64,000 nt of DNA. Source: Blastomonas natatoria. GTDB lineage: Bacteria; Pseudomonadota; Alphaproteobacteria; Sphingomonadales; Sphingomonadaceae. The notes under the pieces are model-generated. The model searched no databases, was not told where the DNA came from, and saw nothing but the letters and a program-made list of their open reading frames with translations. The translations under genes were made by a program, and so were the position numbers. This document shows positions 25,531 to 34,253 of the stretch, piece by piece (position 1 is the first letter of the stretch; each line of letters opens with the position of its first letter). The DNA is taken from contig NZ_QJJM01000015.1 of the NCBI RefSeq assembly GCF_003201955.1, positions 1 to 64,000 of the forward strand, in the 5' to 3' direction.

Positions 25531-26840
25531 GCGTTTCAGGCCTGATGATCGCCGCTCCGGCATCGGGAACGGGCAAGACTACGGTCATGCTGGGCCTGCT
25601 GCGAGCGCTGGTTGAAGACGGCGCGGTGGTCCAGCCCTTCAAGAGCGGTCCCGACTATATCGATCCCGCCTTTCACCGCGCCGCCTGCGGCCGTGCGTCG
25701 TTCAACCTCGATACTTGGGCCATGAATGGCGAGCTGATCGCTGCAATCGCGGGAGAGGCTGTTGGCGCGGACATGGTGCTTGCCGAGGCTTCGATGGGCC
25801 TTTTCGATGGTGTCGCGAGCCGGGGTGCCGTTGGCAATGGCGCCAGTGCGGACATTGCACGGACAATGGGCTGGCCGGTTGTGCTGGTGCTGGACGTGTC
25901 CGGACAAGCCCAATCCGCCGCTGCAACGGCGCTCGGTTTCAAGCATCTGGATGACACGCTGCCGTTTGCAGGCGTGATCCTGAACCGGGTGGCCAGTCCC
26001 CGCCATGAACGGCTGGTGCGCCGGGGGATGGAAGCGATAGGCATGCCTGTGCTGGGTGCCCTGCCCCGGCGCGGCGATCTCACCCTGCCAGAACGCCATC
26101 TCGGTCTGGTCCAGGCTGTCGAGCATCCCGATCTCGAGCGGGCGATATCGGACTATGCCGCATTTCTGCGTGCAAATGTCGATCTGAATGCCATCCGCCA
26201 TGCCGCCAGCAGCAACAGCGCCCCGCCTCCGGCCCCCGGCCAACTGCCGCTTCCCCCTGCCCAGCGGATTGCCATCGCCCGCGATCCCGCCTTTTCCTTC
26301 GTCTATCCCCATGTGCTCGAAGGTTGGCGGCGGGCTGGCGCGGAGATCATGCCCTTCTCGCCATTGGCAAACGAGGCCCCTGCCCGCGATGCCGATCTTG
26401 TCTGGCTGCCGGGCGGCTATCCGGAATTGCACGCAGGGACCATCGCTGCAGCGACGAACTTCCTGACCGGCCTGCGCCATCACGCCAAGACCCGCCCGGT
26501 CCACGGCGAATGCGGCGGCTACATGGTTCTGGGCGAGGCCTTGGTGGACAAGTCGGGAGAACGGCATCGTATGGCCGGCCTGCTGGGGCTTGTTACCAGC
26601 TATGCACAGCGCAAGATGCATCTCGGCTATCGCCAGGCCGAACTGCTGGCACCGATAGCCGGACTGGCCAAAGGCAAAAGACTGCGCGGCCACGAGTTCC
26701 ACTACTCGACGATCCTCGAGCAGACAGACGCAGCGCTGGCATGTGTAACCGATGCAGATGGCGTCGCGGTTGCCGAAACAGGCTCGTATCGCGGCCGCGT
26801 GACCGGAACCTTCTTCCACATGATCGCGAACGCATCGTGA
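25527..26840 (+). CDS. cobB: Hydrogenobyrinic/cobyrinic acid a,c-diamide synthase CobB
   Basis: A 437-residue glutamine-dependent amidotransferase that amidates the a and c side chains. The N-terminal DTB-synthetase-like ATPase has [20 protein letters not shown] (about 6-25) and [13 protein letters not shown]. The C-terminal class I glutaminase-like domain has [14 protein letters not shown] with the nucleophile Cys, and a final HEFHYS. The start at 25527 overlaps the cobM stop; its own stop overlaps the GTG of cobA. Complete. Confidence 0.93.
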   Translation: MSVSGLMIAAPASGTGKTTVMLGLLRALVEDGAVVQPFKSGPDYIDPAFHRAACGRASFNLDTWAMNGELIAAIAGEAVGADMVLAEASMGLFDGVASRGAVGNGASADIARTMGWPVVLVLDVSGQAQSAAATALGFKHLDDTLPFAGVILNRVASPRHERLVRRGMEAIGMPVLGALPRRGDLTLPERHLGLVQAVEHPDLERAISDYAAFLRANVDLNAIRHAASSNSAPPPAPGQLPLPPAQRIAIARDPAFSFVYPHVLEGWRRAGAEIMPFSPLANEAPARDADLVWLPGGYPELHAGTIAAATNFLTGLRHHAKTRPVHGECGGYMVLGEALVDKSGERHRMAGLLGLVTSYAQRKMHLGYRQAELLAPIAGLAKGKRLRGHEFHYSTILEQTDAALACVTDADGVAVAETGSYRGRVTGTFFHMIANAS

Positions 26841-27559
26841 AAGGGTTCGTATCATTTGTGGGTGCGGGCCCTGGCGATCCCGAGCTGCTGACCCTTAAAG
26901 CCGTTTCTCGTCTTGAGACAGCGCAGGTGGTCCTGTTTGATGATCTGGCTGCGGGACCGATCCTGGCCCGCGCGCGCGATGACGCTGAACTGGTAGCGGT
27001 AGGCAAGCGCGCCGGTCGGCCATCTCCAAGTCAGGCCGAAGTCAGCCGTCTTCTGGTGGACCATGCCCTGGCCGGGAAGCATGTCATCCGGCTCAAATCG
27101 GGAGATGCTGGCTTGTTCGGCCGACTCGAAGAAGAAATTGAGGCGCTTCGCCATGCGGGAATCTCGTTCGAGATCATTCCTGGCGTCAGCTCGGCGACCG
27201 CCGCAGCGGCAGCTGCCGCGATACCACTGACACGACGCGAGCACGCTAGACGCGTCCAGTTCGTAACCGGACATGGCAAGACTGGCACTTTACCCGAAGA
27301 CCTCAATCTATCAGCGCTTGCCGACCCTTGTGCCACAACGGTCGTCTTCATGCCAAAGCGCACATTTCCGGCGCTTGCTGCGCAGCTTGTCGCGGCAGGA
27401 CTTGCGGACGATACTGCAGCCTTGTTGGCAGAAAACATTAGCCGACCGGACCAAAGACTTACCAGAAGCACTATTGCCGGACTTGCTCGGTCACTTGCCG
27501 ACGGCGGATCGGATGCAACCGCACTGGTGATCTACGGCCCCATGATGGAGGAGGCATGA
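26837..27559 (+). CDS. cobA: Uroporphyrinogen-III C-methyltransferase CobA
   Basis: A 240-residue enzyme that makes precorrin-2, the entry to the corrin branch. The start is GTG at 26837, overlapping the cobB stop as GTGA; it gives [20 protein letters not shown] directly. Other marks: VLFDDLAAGPIL, VIRLKSGDAGLFGRLEEEIE, IIPGVSSATAAAAAA and PLTRREHARRVQFVTGHG. It is the single-domain form, without the CysG dehydrogenase/ferrochelatase part. The ATG of cobF overlaps its end. Confidence 0.93.
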   Translation: MKGFVSFVGAGPGDPELLTLKAVSRLETAQVVLFDDLAAGPILARARDDAELVAVGKRAGRPSPSQAEVSRLLVDHALAGKHVIRLKSGDAGLFGRLEEEIEALRHAGISFEIIPGVSSATAAAAAAAIPLTRREHARRVQFVTGHGKTGTLPEDLNLSALADPCATTVVFMPKRTFPALAAQLVAAGLADDTAALLAENISRPDQRLTRSTIAGLARSLADGGSDATALVIYGPMMEEA

Positions 27560-28320
27560 TCCACCTCCATCTGATCGGCATAGGCACCGGGAATCCCGAC
27601 CACCTGACGCGTGCTGCAATACGCACAATCAACGCGGTCGATCTCATTCTGCTGCCCCGCAAAGGCGATGCCAAATCAGATCTCCTGGACCTGCGCCACT
27701 CCATCTGTGGCGCCGCATTGGCCTCACCGGTCCGCATGGCCGAGTTCGACATGCCCGTTCGCCGACAGGATGGCGACTACACGCAGGCCGTCGACGATTG
27801 GCACGATGCGATTGCAGCGATTTGGGCAGAGCAGATAGCAGTTCACCTTCCTGATGGTGGGCGGGTCGCGCTGCTCGTGTGGGGCGATCCGTCGCTTTAC
27901 GACAGCACACTGCGTATTGCCGATCGGCTCCGGACGGCTGGGGTCGACCTAACTGTTCGCGTCGAACCCGGTATCACCAGCATTCAGGCTCTTACGGCTG
28001 CTCACGCCATCCCGCTGAACGCCTTGGCCGAACCTGTCACGATCACCACCGGCCGCAGGTTGCGCCGGGAAGGCTGGCCGCTGGGAGTGCACACGATCGT
28101 CGTCATGCTCGATTCCGGCTGCGCCTTCGAAGTCCTCGATCCTGCTGGCATCACGATCTGGTGGGGTGCCTATCTGGGCATGTCGCAAGAAGCACTGGTG
28201 CATGGGCCACTTGCCGATTCTGCGCCGCAGATTGCCGCGCGCCGCGCGGAACTGCGCGCTCGCCACGGCTGGATCATGGATGTCTACCTGATGCGAAAGG
28301 AACGAGCCGATGCCTGCTGA
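27556..28320 (+). CDS. cobF: Precorrin-6A synthase (deacetylating) CobF
   Basis: A 254-residue C1-methyltransferase that also removes the C1 acetyl group; it is specific to the aerobic route. Marks: HLIGIGTGNPDHLTRAAI, LILLPRKGDAKSDLLDLR, VALLVWGDPSLYDSTLRI, GITSIQALTAAHAIPLN and WWGAYLG. ATGA overlap with cobA upstream and an 11-base overlap with cobO downstream. Complete. Confidence 0.93.
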   Translation: MIHLHLIGIGTGNPDHLTRAAIRTINAVDLILLPRKGDAKSDLLDLRHSICGAALASPVRMAEFDMPVRRQDGDYTQAVDDWHDAIAAIWAEQIAVHLPDGGRVALLVWGDPSLYDSTLRIADRLRTAGVDLTVRVEPGITSIQALTAAHAIPLNALAEPVTITTGRRLRREGWPLGVHTIVVMLDSGCAFEVLDPAGITIWWGAYLGMSQEALVHGPLADSAPQIAARRAELRARHGWIMDVYLMRKERADAC

Positions 28321-28936
28321 CCGCGAAGAAGAAGCTGCAAGCGCAGATGCGCGCCATGCCGAGAAAATGCGCAAGATCCAGGCTGCGCGTAGCACCATGA
28401 TGGCCACCAAAACCCGCGAGCAGGGGCTGCTGATCGTTCACACTGGCACGGGCAAGGGCAAGACAAGCGCTGCACTCGGTATGGTCGTGCGCGCAATAGG
28501 ACATGGCATGAAGGTCGGGGTCGTCCAGTTCGTCAAGGGCGCGATGGCGACAGGCGAAAAGACGGTGTTCGACGCTTTCCCGGAAAATGTCGAGTTCAAG
28601 CCGATGGGTGAAGGTTTCACCTGGGATACGCAAGACCGGACACGCGATATCGCTTCGGCACGTACTGCCTGGGATGAAGTCTGCCGCATGATCGCCGATC
28701 CGGCTTACCAGATGGTGGTAGCCGACGAACTCAACATCGTCCTTCGGTATGACTACCTGCCCTTGGATGAGGTTCTTAAGGCGTTTGCCGCGAAACCCGA
28801 GATGAAACATGTCATCGTCACCGGACGCAATGCGCCCGATGCACTGATCGAGGCGGCCGATCTCGTCACCGAGATGACCATGATCAAGCACCCTTTCCGC
28901 TCGGGCGTGAAGGCGCAGGCAGGGATCGAGTTCTGA
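28310..28936 (+). CDS. cobO: Cob(I)yrinic acid a,c-diamide adenosyltransferase CobO
   Basis: A 208-residue CobA/CobO-type ATP:corrinoid adenosyltransferase that attaches the adenosyl ligand. The P-loop is in LIVHTGTGKGKTSAALGMV (about 40-58), followed by KVGVVQFVKG, VVADELNIVLRYDYLP and HVIVTGRNAPDALIEAADLV. The N-terminal extension (about 30 residues) is charged, as in CobO. It overlaps cobF; its TGA would overlap the presumed start of bluB. Complete. Confidence 0.94.
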   Translation: MPADREEEAASADARHAEKMRKIQAARSTMMATKTREQGLLIVHTGTGKGKTSAALGMVVRAIGHGMKVGVVQFVKGAMATGEKTVFDAFPENVEFKPMGEGFTWDTQDRTRDIASARTAWDEVCRMIADPAYQMVVADELNIVLRYDYLPLDEVLKAFAAKPEMKHVIVTGRNAPDALIEAADLVTEMTMIKHPFRSGVKAQAGIEF

Positions 28937-29579
28937 GCGATCTGCCGCCCCAGTTCGATGCCGAGTTCGCGGCTCGATTTGCGCAGCTGCTGCGCTGGCG
29001 ACGCGATGTGCGGCACTTCGAAGCCCGTGCTGTCGCGGAAGAGGAGATGTGTGCGCTGCTGGAGTGTGCCTCCCTCGCGCCTTCGGTCGGGAATGCGCAG
29101 CCCTGGCGGTTCGTGCGCGTGCGTTCATCCACCCTTCGTCAGGCGCTGGCCGACCATGTCGATGCACAGAACGCACAAGCAGCGCAGCAATATGCTGCCA
29201 AGCCCGGCAGGAACTGTATCGTTCGCTCAAGCTGCATGGCCTTCGCGAAGCCCCGGAACTGATCGTGGTGTTCTGTGATGAGCAGCCCAAAGCAGGCCAT
29301 GGACTTGGCATTGTCAGTATGCCGGAGATGTTGCGCTATTCATGCGTGCTGGCGATCCACACACTCTGGCTGGCGGCAAGGCTCCGCGGCATTGGCGTCG
29401 GATGGGTATCGATCCTCGAGCCCGGTGTCATCCGCGCCTTGCTGGACGTACCCGCCGACTGGTCGCTGATTGCACTGCTGTGCTTCGGATACCCCCAGGA
29501 CCCGTCCCAGACACCCGAATTGGAGCGGCGGGGCTGGCAAGCCCGGGAACCTGTGACCAACCGAGTGTTCGACCGATGA
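28933..29579 (+). pseudogene. bluB: Frameshifted 5,6-dimethylbenzimidazole synthase bluB (copy 1)
   Basis: BluB is a flavin destructase that makes the lower ligand DMB from FMNH2 and O2. The N-terminal half is read in one frame (LPPQFDAEFAARFAQLLRWR, SLAPSVGNAQPWRFVRVRSS, up to AAKPG near 29205). The rest continues in the -1 frame (QELYRSLKLHGLREAPEL onward to ALLCFGYPQDP and the stop at 29579). Each frame alone ends early or lacks a start. One missing base after GGC near 29204-29208 would restore a protein like the intact copy at 60077-60718. No ATG, GTG or TTG precedes the domain; a CTG at 28933 overlaps the cobO stop exactly where ATGA would be expected, so the start codon may also be mutated. 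A sequencing error is possible. Confidence 0.85.
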
Positions 29580-29604
29580 CCCCCAATCTATGGAGCAAGA
29601 AATT

Positions 29605-30012
29605 ATGTTGATCCCCGTCGAGGACGGCCCTGCCGTAGTAGCATGCAACACCTGCCGACACAGCAGCACCGCAAAGGAGGATGACGCCGGTGTGCGTGGT
29701 GGCGCGCGTATGGTCGAGGCCCTGCGCGCCGTGCAGGCACGCGATGAACGCTATTCCGGTATCGCGGTGCAGGAAATGCCCTGCTTGTTCGCCTGCAGCG
29801 AATTCTGCACGGTCCATCTTCGTGCGCCAGGCAAAGTCGGGTATGTTCTGGGCCGCTTCACTCCCGATGAAGATGCCGCCGCTGCCATCCTCGATTATGC
29901 CGTCCATTATGCGCAAAGCGAACATGGCCGGGTTCCGTTCAAGGACTGGCCGCAGGGCGTCAAAGGCCACTTCATCACCCGCACACCGCCGCCGGGCTTT
30001 GTCGCGCAATGA
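29605..30012 (+). CDS. DUF1636 putative metal-binding protein
   Basis: A 135-residue protein of the DUF1636 family, common in cobalamin clusters of proteobacteria. It has four conserved-looking cysteines: ACNTCRHS near the N terminus and MPCLFACSEFCTV around residues 62-74. They are followed by APGKVGYVLGRFTPDEDAAA and a C-terminal WPQGVKGHFITRTPP. The cysteine pattern suggests an iron-sulphur or cobalt site of thioredoxin-like ferredoxin type; this is inference. GGAG about nine bases before 29605 favours this start over the ATG at 29590. The stop overlaps cobT (ATGA at 30009). The role in B12 synthesis is unknown. Confidence 0.8.
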   Translation: MLIPVEDGPAVVACNTCRHSSTAKEDDAGVRGGARMVEALRAVQARDERYSGIAVQEMPCLFACSEFCTVHLRAPGKVGYVLGRFTPDEDAAAAILDYAVHYAQSEHGRVPFKDWPQGVKGHFITRTPPPGFVAQ

Positions 30013-31025
30013 GCACGTTTTCTTCCGTCGATGCCTTTGATGCTGCCATTGCCGATATGCCTGCGCCAGATGAAACAGCAATGGCCAGCGCGCGCAACCG
30101 GCAGTCGCAACTGACCAAGCCGCCAGGATCCCTGGGACGGCTGGAAGAGATCGCGATCTTCATGGCCGGTTGGCAAGGCCACGAAAGACCCCGGCTGGAA
30201 CGGGGGCGTGCAGTCGTGTTTGCGGGCAATCATGGCGTCACGGCACGGGGCGTGAGCGCCTTTCCTCCCGAAGTCACCCACCAGATGGTGGCCAATTTTG
30301 AAGCAGGTGGCGCTGCCATCAACGCGCTGTGTGCCGCTGCCGGGCTCGATCTTCAGGTGCTGGCGCTGGAGCTTGACCGGCCAACCGCCGATTTCACCTC
30401 AGCCCCGGCCATGACCGAAAGCGAATGCCTTGCCGCGCTGTCTTCCGGGGCCGCCATGGTCGAAGCCGGCCTTGATCTCCTTGTCCCTGGCGAGATGGGC
30501 ATCGGCAACACCACGGCCGCTGCAGCCCTCTGTGCAAAGGCGCTGGGAGGCGGTGCAGGCGAATGGGTCGGCCCGGGAACGGGGCTCGATCCGGCGGGCG
30601 TGGCGCGCAAGATCGGTGTAATCGAAGCGGCACTCGTCTTCCATCAGGTTGCACCGTCAACGCCTTTCGAAACCCTGCGGCGTCTGGGCGGGAGGGAAAT
30701 AGCCGCAATGGCAGGTGCAATTGTCCGTGCAAGGCAACTTCGGGTGCCGGTGCTCCTGGATGGCTTCATCTGCTGCGCTGCCATCGCGCCGATCTTTGCC
30801 GCCGAACCTGCAATTGTCGACCATTGCCTGGCAGGGCATTGTTGGGCCGAACCTGGTCACAAACGGTTGCTCGAGCGGTTCGGTCTCGCACCGCTCCTCA
30901 CTCTGGGCATGCGCCTGGGCGAAGGGAGCGGCGCTGCGGTCGCGGCCCAGATCGTGCGTTCAGCTCTCGCCGCACACAACCAGATGGCCACTTTTGCCGA
31001 AGCTGGCGTGGCTGCTGGCGTATGA
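30009..31025 (+). CDS. cobT: Nicotinate-nucleotide:DMB phosphoribosyltransferase CobT (copy 1)
   Basis: A 338-residue enzyme (CobT in Salmonella naming, CobU in Pseudomonas naming; not the cobaltochelatase subunit) that makes alpha-ribazole phosphate from nicotinate mononucleotide and DMB. Marks: LTKPPGSLGRLEEIAIFMAG, VVFAGNHGVTARGVSAFP, LVPGEMGIGNTTAAAALCA and the C-terminal RLGEGSGAAVA carrying the catalytic Glu. It overlaps the DUF1636 gene and the phosphatase by ATGA. A diverged second copy lies at 59056-60057. Confidence 0.93.
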   Translation: MSTFSSVDAFDAAIADMPAPDETAMASARNRQSQLTKPPGSLGRLEEIAIFMAGWQGHERPRLERGRAVVFAGNHGVTARGVSAFPPEVTHQMVANFEAGGAAINALCAAAGLDLQVLALELDRPTADFTSAPAMTESECLAALSSGAAMVEAGLDLLVPGEMGIGNTTAAAALCAKALGGGAGEWVGPGTGLDPAGVARKIGVIEAALVFHQVAPSTPFETLRRLGGREIAAMAGAIVRARQLRVPVLLDGFICCAAIAPIFAAEPAIVDHCLAGHCWAEPGHKRLLERFGLAPLLTLGMRLGEGSGAAVAAQIVRSALAAHNQMATFAEAGVAAGV

Positions 31026-31591
31026 GCGAGTTTTTCCTGCACCTCATGCGGCATGGCGAGCCCATCCACCCCGGTCTGCTTCTCGGAAGGACCGATGCGC
31101 CTACGACGCCCGAGGGCGTCGCATCATGCGTGGCACAGGTCGAGGAACTGTCGTTCCAGTCGATTGTATGTTCCGATCTCCAGCGCTCGGCAGAGGCAGC
31201 AAGAGCTATCGCCGATCCAAGAGGGCTGCACCCGATCCTCGACTCACGGTGGCGCGAACTGGACTTCGGCGACTGGGACGGTCTGGCACCCGCTAAGGTC
31301 GACAGTGCCGCGATCAGCGCGTTCTGGGACGACCCGGACGCCAATCCGCCACCCGGTGGTGAGCGCTGGTCTGCTCTGGTTTCGCGCGTGGAAGCGGCCT
31401 TGGCCGCAATCCCGCCGCAAGACACGCTGGTCGTAACGCATGGCGGAGCAATCCGGGCTGCGCTGGCCAGCCTGTTCGGCTTCGGACAGCGGCAGGTCTG
31501 GGCGTTTGACCTTCCCTATGCCGCGCTGATCAGCCTGCGGGTCTGGCCGGGAACGCCGCGCTCAGCCCAGATCGCGGGCCTTTGGACATGA
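31022..31591 (+). CDS. Histidine phosphatase, probable alpha-ribazole phosphatase (copy 1)
   Basis: A 189-residue phosphoglycerate-mutase-like phosphatase with LHLMRHGEP (RHG motif, about 7-15), SDLQRSAEAA, a second region WRELDFGDWDG and VVTHGGAIRAALA. In this context it should remove the 5' phosphate from alpha-ribazole phosphate or cobalamin phosphate (CobC in Salmonella naming, which clashes with the cobC two genes on). It starts by ATGA overlap with cobT. A second phosphatase of this type ends the other B12 cluster (57715-58260). Confidence 0.85.
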   Translation: MSEFFLHLMRHGEPIHPGLLLGRTDAPTTPEGVASCVAQVEELSFQSIVCSDLQRSAEAARAIADPRGLHPILDSRWRELDFGDWDGLAPAKVDSAAISAFWDDPDANPPPGGERWSALVSRVEAALAAIPPQDTLVVTHGGAIRAALASLFGFGQRQVWAFDLPYAALISLRVWPGTPRSAQIAGLWT

Positions 31592-31604
31592 AGCGCCCGA
31601 TCGC

Positions 31605-32321
31605 ATGAAAGGCTTCCTCATCGCACTCCAGTTCCTCACCCGTTTGCCGACACCCCGGCTCACGGTTTCTGCCGAGGAATTCGCCCAGTCCATGCGCTGG
31701 TTTCCAGCTGCTGGGCTGGTGATTGGCCTTATCGTTGCCGGGGCCGCCTGGGTTGGAGCAAGGACCGATCCCTGGACCGGAGCCCTTGCCGCCTTGATCG
31801 CCTGGGTTCTCGTCACCGGAGCCCTTCACCTGGACGGTCTGGGAGATATGGCCGATGCCAGCGGCGCGGCCCACAAGGACCGCGAGCGGCTCCTGGCCGT
31901 CCTGGCAGATCCGCATGTCGGCAGCTTCGGCGTAACGGCCATCACCATGCAACTGCTGACCAAGCTCGTGCTGCTGCATGGCATGATCGAGCACAGCCAG
32001 TTTCTGGCACTGATCTGGGTGCCGGTCGCCGCGCGCATCGCGCCGCTGGCATGGACCTTGTTGCTATCGCCGTTGCACGATGGCCTTGGTGCGCGCTTTC
32101 GGGGCGCGATCAGGCCGATCGATCTGGCGCTGTGGGCCGCAGTACTTCTCGCCACCACGGTGGCGTTTCCTGCATTGCTCATTGCGGTTCCTGCTGCGGC
32201 ACTATGGGGCCTGTGGATCAAGCGCGCTATTGGCGGCATCTCGGGCGATGGACACGGCGCCGGAATTGAACTGATCGAGGCGGCGCTGCTGCTGGCGCTT
32301 GTCGTGATGGCGGCCGCATGA
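31605..32321 (+). CDS. cobS: Adenosylcobinamide-GDP ribazoletransferase CobS (copy 1)
   Basis: A 238-residue membrane enzyme (CobS in Salmonella naming, CobV in Pseudomonas naming; not the AAA+ chelatase subunit) that joins the nucleotide loop to adenosylcobinamide-GDP. It begins IALQFLTRLPTPRL, has the metal-binding acidic motif ALHLDGLGDMADASGAA (about 72-88), ADPHVGSFG and GISGDGHGA, and five to six hydrophobic segments. It is preceded by a 13-base gap after the phosphatase and overlaps cobC by ATGA. Confidence 0.92.
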   Translation: MKGFLIALQFLTRLPTPRLTVSAEEFAQSMRWFPAAGLVIGLIVAGAAWVGARTDPWTGALAALIAWVLVTGALHLDGLGDMADASGAAHKDRERLLAVLADPHVGSFGVTAITMQLLTKLVLLHGMIEHSQFLALIWVPVAARIAPLAWTLLLSPLHDGLGARFRGAIRPIDLALWAAVLLATTVAFPALLIAVPAAALWGLWIKRAIGGISGDGHGAGIELIEAALLLALVVMAAA

Positions 32322-33307
32322 CCCGCGATCGCTGGACATGGCACGGCGGCGGCCTCTCTGCGGCCCGCGCGCATTTCGGCGACGATGCGCGTGGTTGGAT
32401 CGATTTTTCCACCGGGATCAATCCGCATGTCTGGCACGGTGCAGGGGCGGTGGAGATCGATTGGCGTGCCCTGCCAGACGAAATGGCCCTGCGCGCGCTG
32501 GAGCAAGCGGCCGCCGCCAGCTTCGGGTGTCATGCCGATCATGTCTGCGCGGTGCCAGGCACCGAAGTTGGCCTTCGCCTCGCCGGCAGGGTGCTGGGCG
32601 ATGACGTCTGCCACGCCGTTCCATCCTATCGCACCCACGGCGAGATGGCGGCCTCCAGCCATCCCGTAACGCTTGGCAATCTGGCGCTGGCCGATGGATC
32701 AAGCCTGATCCTTGCCAACCCCAACAACCCGGATGGCGTCCTGCTTTCTCGGGAAGCCTTGAGCGATCTTCTGGTGCGGCGTGGTCGGAAAGGGTGGCTG
32801 GTAATCGACGAAGCCTTTGCAGACTGCCACCCCGACCACAGTTTCGCCGACCAAGTTGATGATCGGCACAGACTCCTGATCTTTCGGTCCTTCGGGAAAT
32901 TCTTTGGCCTCGCCGGATTGCGGCTCGGTTTTGTGCTGGGCCCTCGTCCGATCCTGGCGAGTCTGCGTAAGCAGCTAGGTGCCTGGCCGGTCTCGGCGGC
33001 TGCGATCGCCATCGGCACCCGCGCCTATCAGGATATCGCCTGGCAGGACGCGATGCGGGAGCGCCTCATCGCCGAGGCCACCAGCTTCGATCAGCGCTTG
33101 GCCTCGTTCGGTTTGTTGGCAAGCGGCGCATGCCCACTCTTCCGGCTGATAACGACGCCGGACGCGTCACACCTGTTTGAACGTCTTGCCCGGGCTGCGA
33201 TCCTCAGCCGCCCCTTCGCCGATAAACCGGATTGGTTACGCTTTGGCCTGCCCGCCAACGACGAGGCGATGGAGCGTCTCTGTGCCGTGCTCGAAGACCA
33301 TGGCTGA
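32318..33307 (+). CDS. cobC: L-threonine-O-3-phosphate decarboxylase CobC
   Basis: A 329-residue PLP enzyme of the aminotransferase I fold. It makes (R)-1-aminopropan-2-ol phosphate for the nucleotide-loop linker (CobD in Salmonella naming). Marks: WIDFSTGINPHVW near the N terminus, SLILANPNNPDGVLLS, VIDEAFADCHPD and the PLP-Lys region FRSFGKFFGLAGLRLGFVLG. It overlaps cobS upstream (ATGA) and cobD downstream (8 bases). No threonine kinase to supply its substrate was seen in the window. Confidence 0.92.
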   Translation: MTRDRWTWHGGGLSAARAHFGDDARGWIDFSTGINPHVWHGAGAVEIDWRALPDEMALRALEQAAAASFGCHADHVCAVPGTEVGLRLAGRVLGDDVCHAVPSYRTHGEMAASSHPVTLGNLALADGSSLILANPNNPDGVLLSREALSDLLVRRGRKGWLVIDEAFADCHPDHSFADQVDDRHRLLIFRSFGKFFGLAGLRLGFVLGPRPILASLRKQLGAWPVSAAAIAIGTRAYQDIAWQDAMRERLIAEATSFDQRLASFGLLASGACPLFRLITTPDASHLFERLARAAILSRPFADKPDWLRFGLPANDEAMERLCAVLEDHG

Positions 33308-34253
33308 ACCGTTCGCGCTCATGGCCCTGGTGCTGGATGCTGCCATTGGCTGGCCTGGCGCGCTGTATCGCCGTGTCGGACATCCGGTCGGCCTGTTTGC
33401 CCGGATCATCAATGCCTGCGAAGGCGCATGGAACCGGCCAACTCACTCAGACGGCATACGCAAGACGCTCGGCGTCATGACCGTTCTGATACTGCTGGTG
33501 CTGACAATCGGGGCTGGACTTGGCCTTACCGCGCTCGCCCGGCACCTGCTGGGCTCATGCTGGTGGCTTGGTGCCGCAGCACTGGCCTGGCCCGCTCTGG
33601 CCCAACGCAGCCTCTACGATCATGTTCTTCCCATCGCAGTCGCACTGGAGCAGAATGATCTCGAAAGTGCGCGCCATGCCGTCTCCATGATCGTCGGGCG
33701 TGATACCGACACCCTTGATCGCGCGGGTGTGGCACGAGCTGCAATCGAAAGTCTGGCCGAAAGCTTTTGCGACGGCATCGCCGCGCCGCTGTTCTGGCTG
33801 GTTATCGGCGGCCTGCCCGGCGTCTGGGCCTACAAGGCGATCAATACGGCAGACAGCCTGATCGGCCATAAGGAAGCGCGCTGGCGCGCCTTTGGGTGGG
33901 CTGCGGCGCGCACGGACGATGTGATGAACCTGCTGCCGGCTCGGCTTGGCGGCGTCGTGGTATGTCTTGCCGGCGGCGGAGGGTGGGCCACGCTGTGGCG
34001 CGATCACCGCCGCCACGCCTCACCCAATGCAGGCTGGACCGAGGCGGCCATGGCGGGCGCGCTAGATCTCGCGCTCGCGGGACCAGTGTCCTACGATGGT
34101 GTGACCCATGCCAAGGACTGGATCGGCAGCGGGCGGCGCGATGCTGGCGCTGCTGACGTCAGGCGCGCTTTGCGCATTTATGTCCGCGCCTGCCTGTTGC
34201 TCTGGGCCATCGTGGCCGCTCTCACCTGGAAGGATATCGTATGGGCGCTCTGA
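33300..34253 (+). CDS. cobD: Adenosylcobinamide-phosphate synthase CobD (copy 1)
   Basis: A 317-residue inner-membrane protein (CbiB in Salmonella naming) that attaches aminopropanol phosphate to adenosylcobyric acid. Marks: [80 protein letters not shown] and [15 protein letters not shown]. The start at 33300 lies within the end of cobC. It overlaps cobQ by 13 bases. A paralogue is at 62154-63110. Confidence 0.93.
   Translation: MAEPFALMALVLDAAIGWPGALYRRVGHPVGLFARIINACEGAWNRPTHSDGIRKTLGVMTVLILLVLTIGAGLGLTALARHLLGSCWWLGAAALAWPALAQRSLYDHVLPIAVALEQNDLESARHAVSMIVGRDTDTLDRAGVARAAIESLAESFCDGIAAPLFWLVIGGLPGVWAYKAINTADSLIGHKEARWRAFGWAAARTDDVMNLLPARLGGVVVCLAGGGGWATLWRDHRRHASPNAGWTEAAMAGALDLALAGPVSYDGVTHAKDWIGSGRRDAGAADVRRALRIYVRACLLLWAIVAALTWKDIVWAL

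Noticed and set aside
30009-31025. cobT and cobS as the cobaltochelatase subunits
   Set aside because: The sequences are the phosphoribosyltransferase and the ribazoletransferase (Salmonella naming). There are no AAA+ or VWA domains as the chelatase subunits would have.
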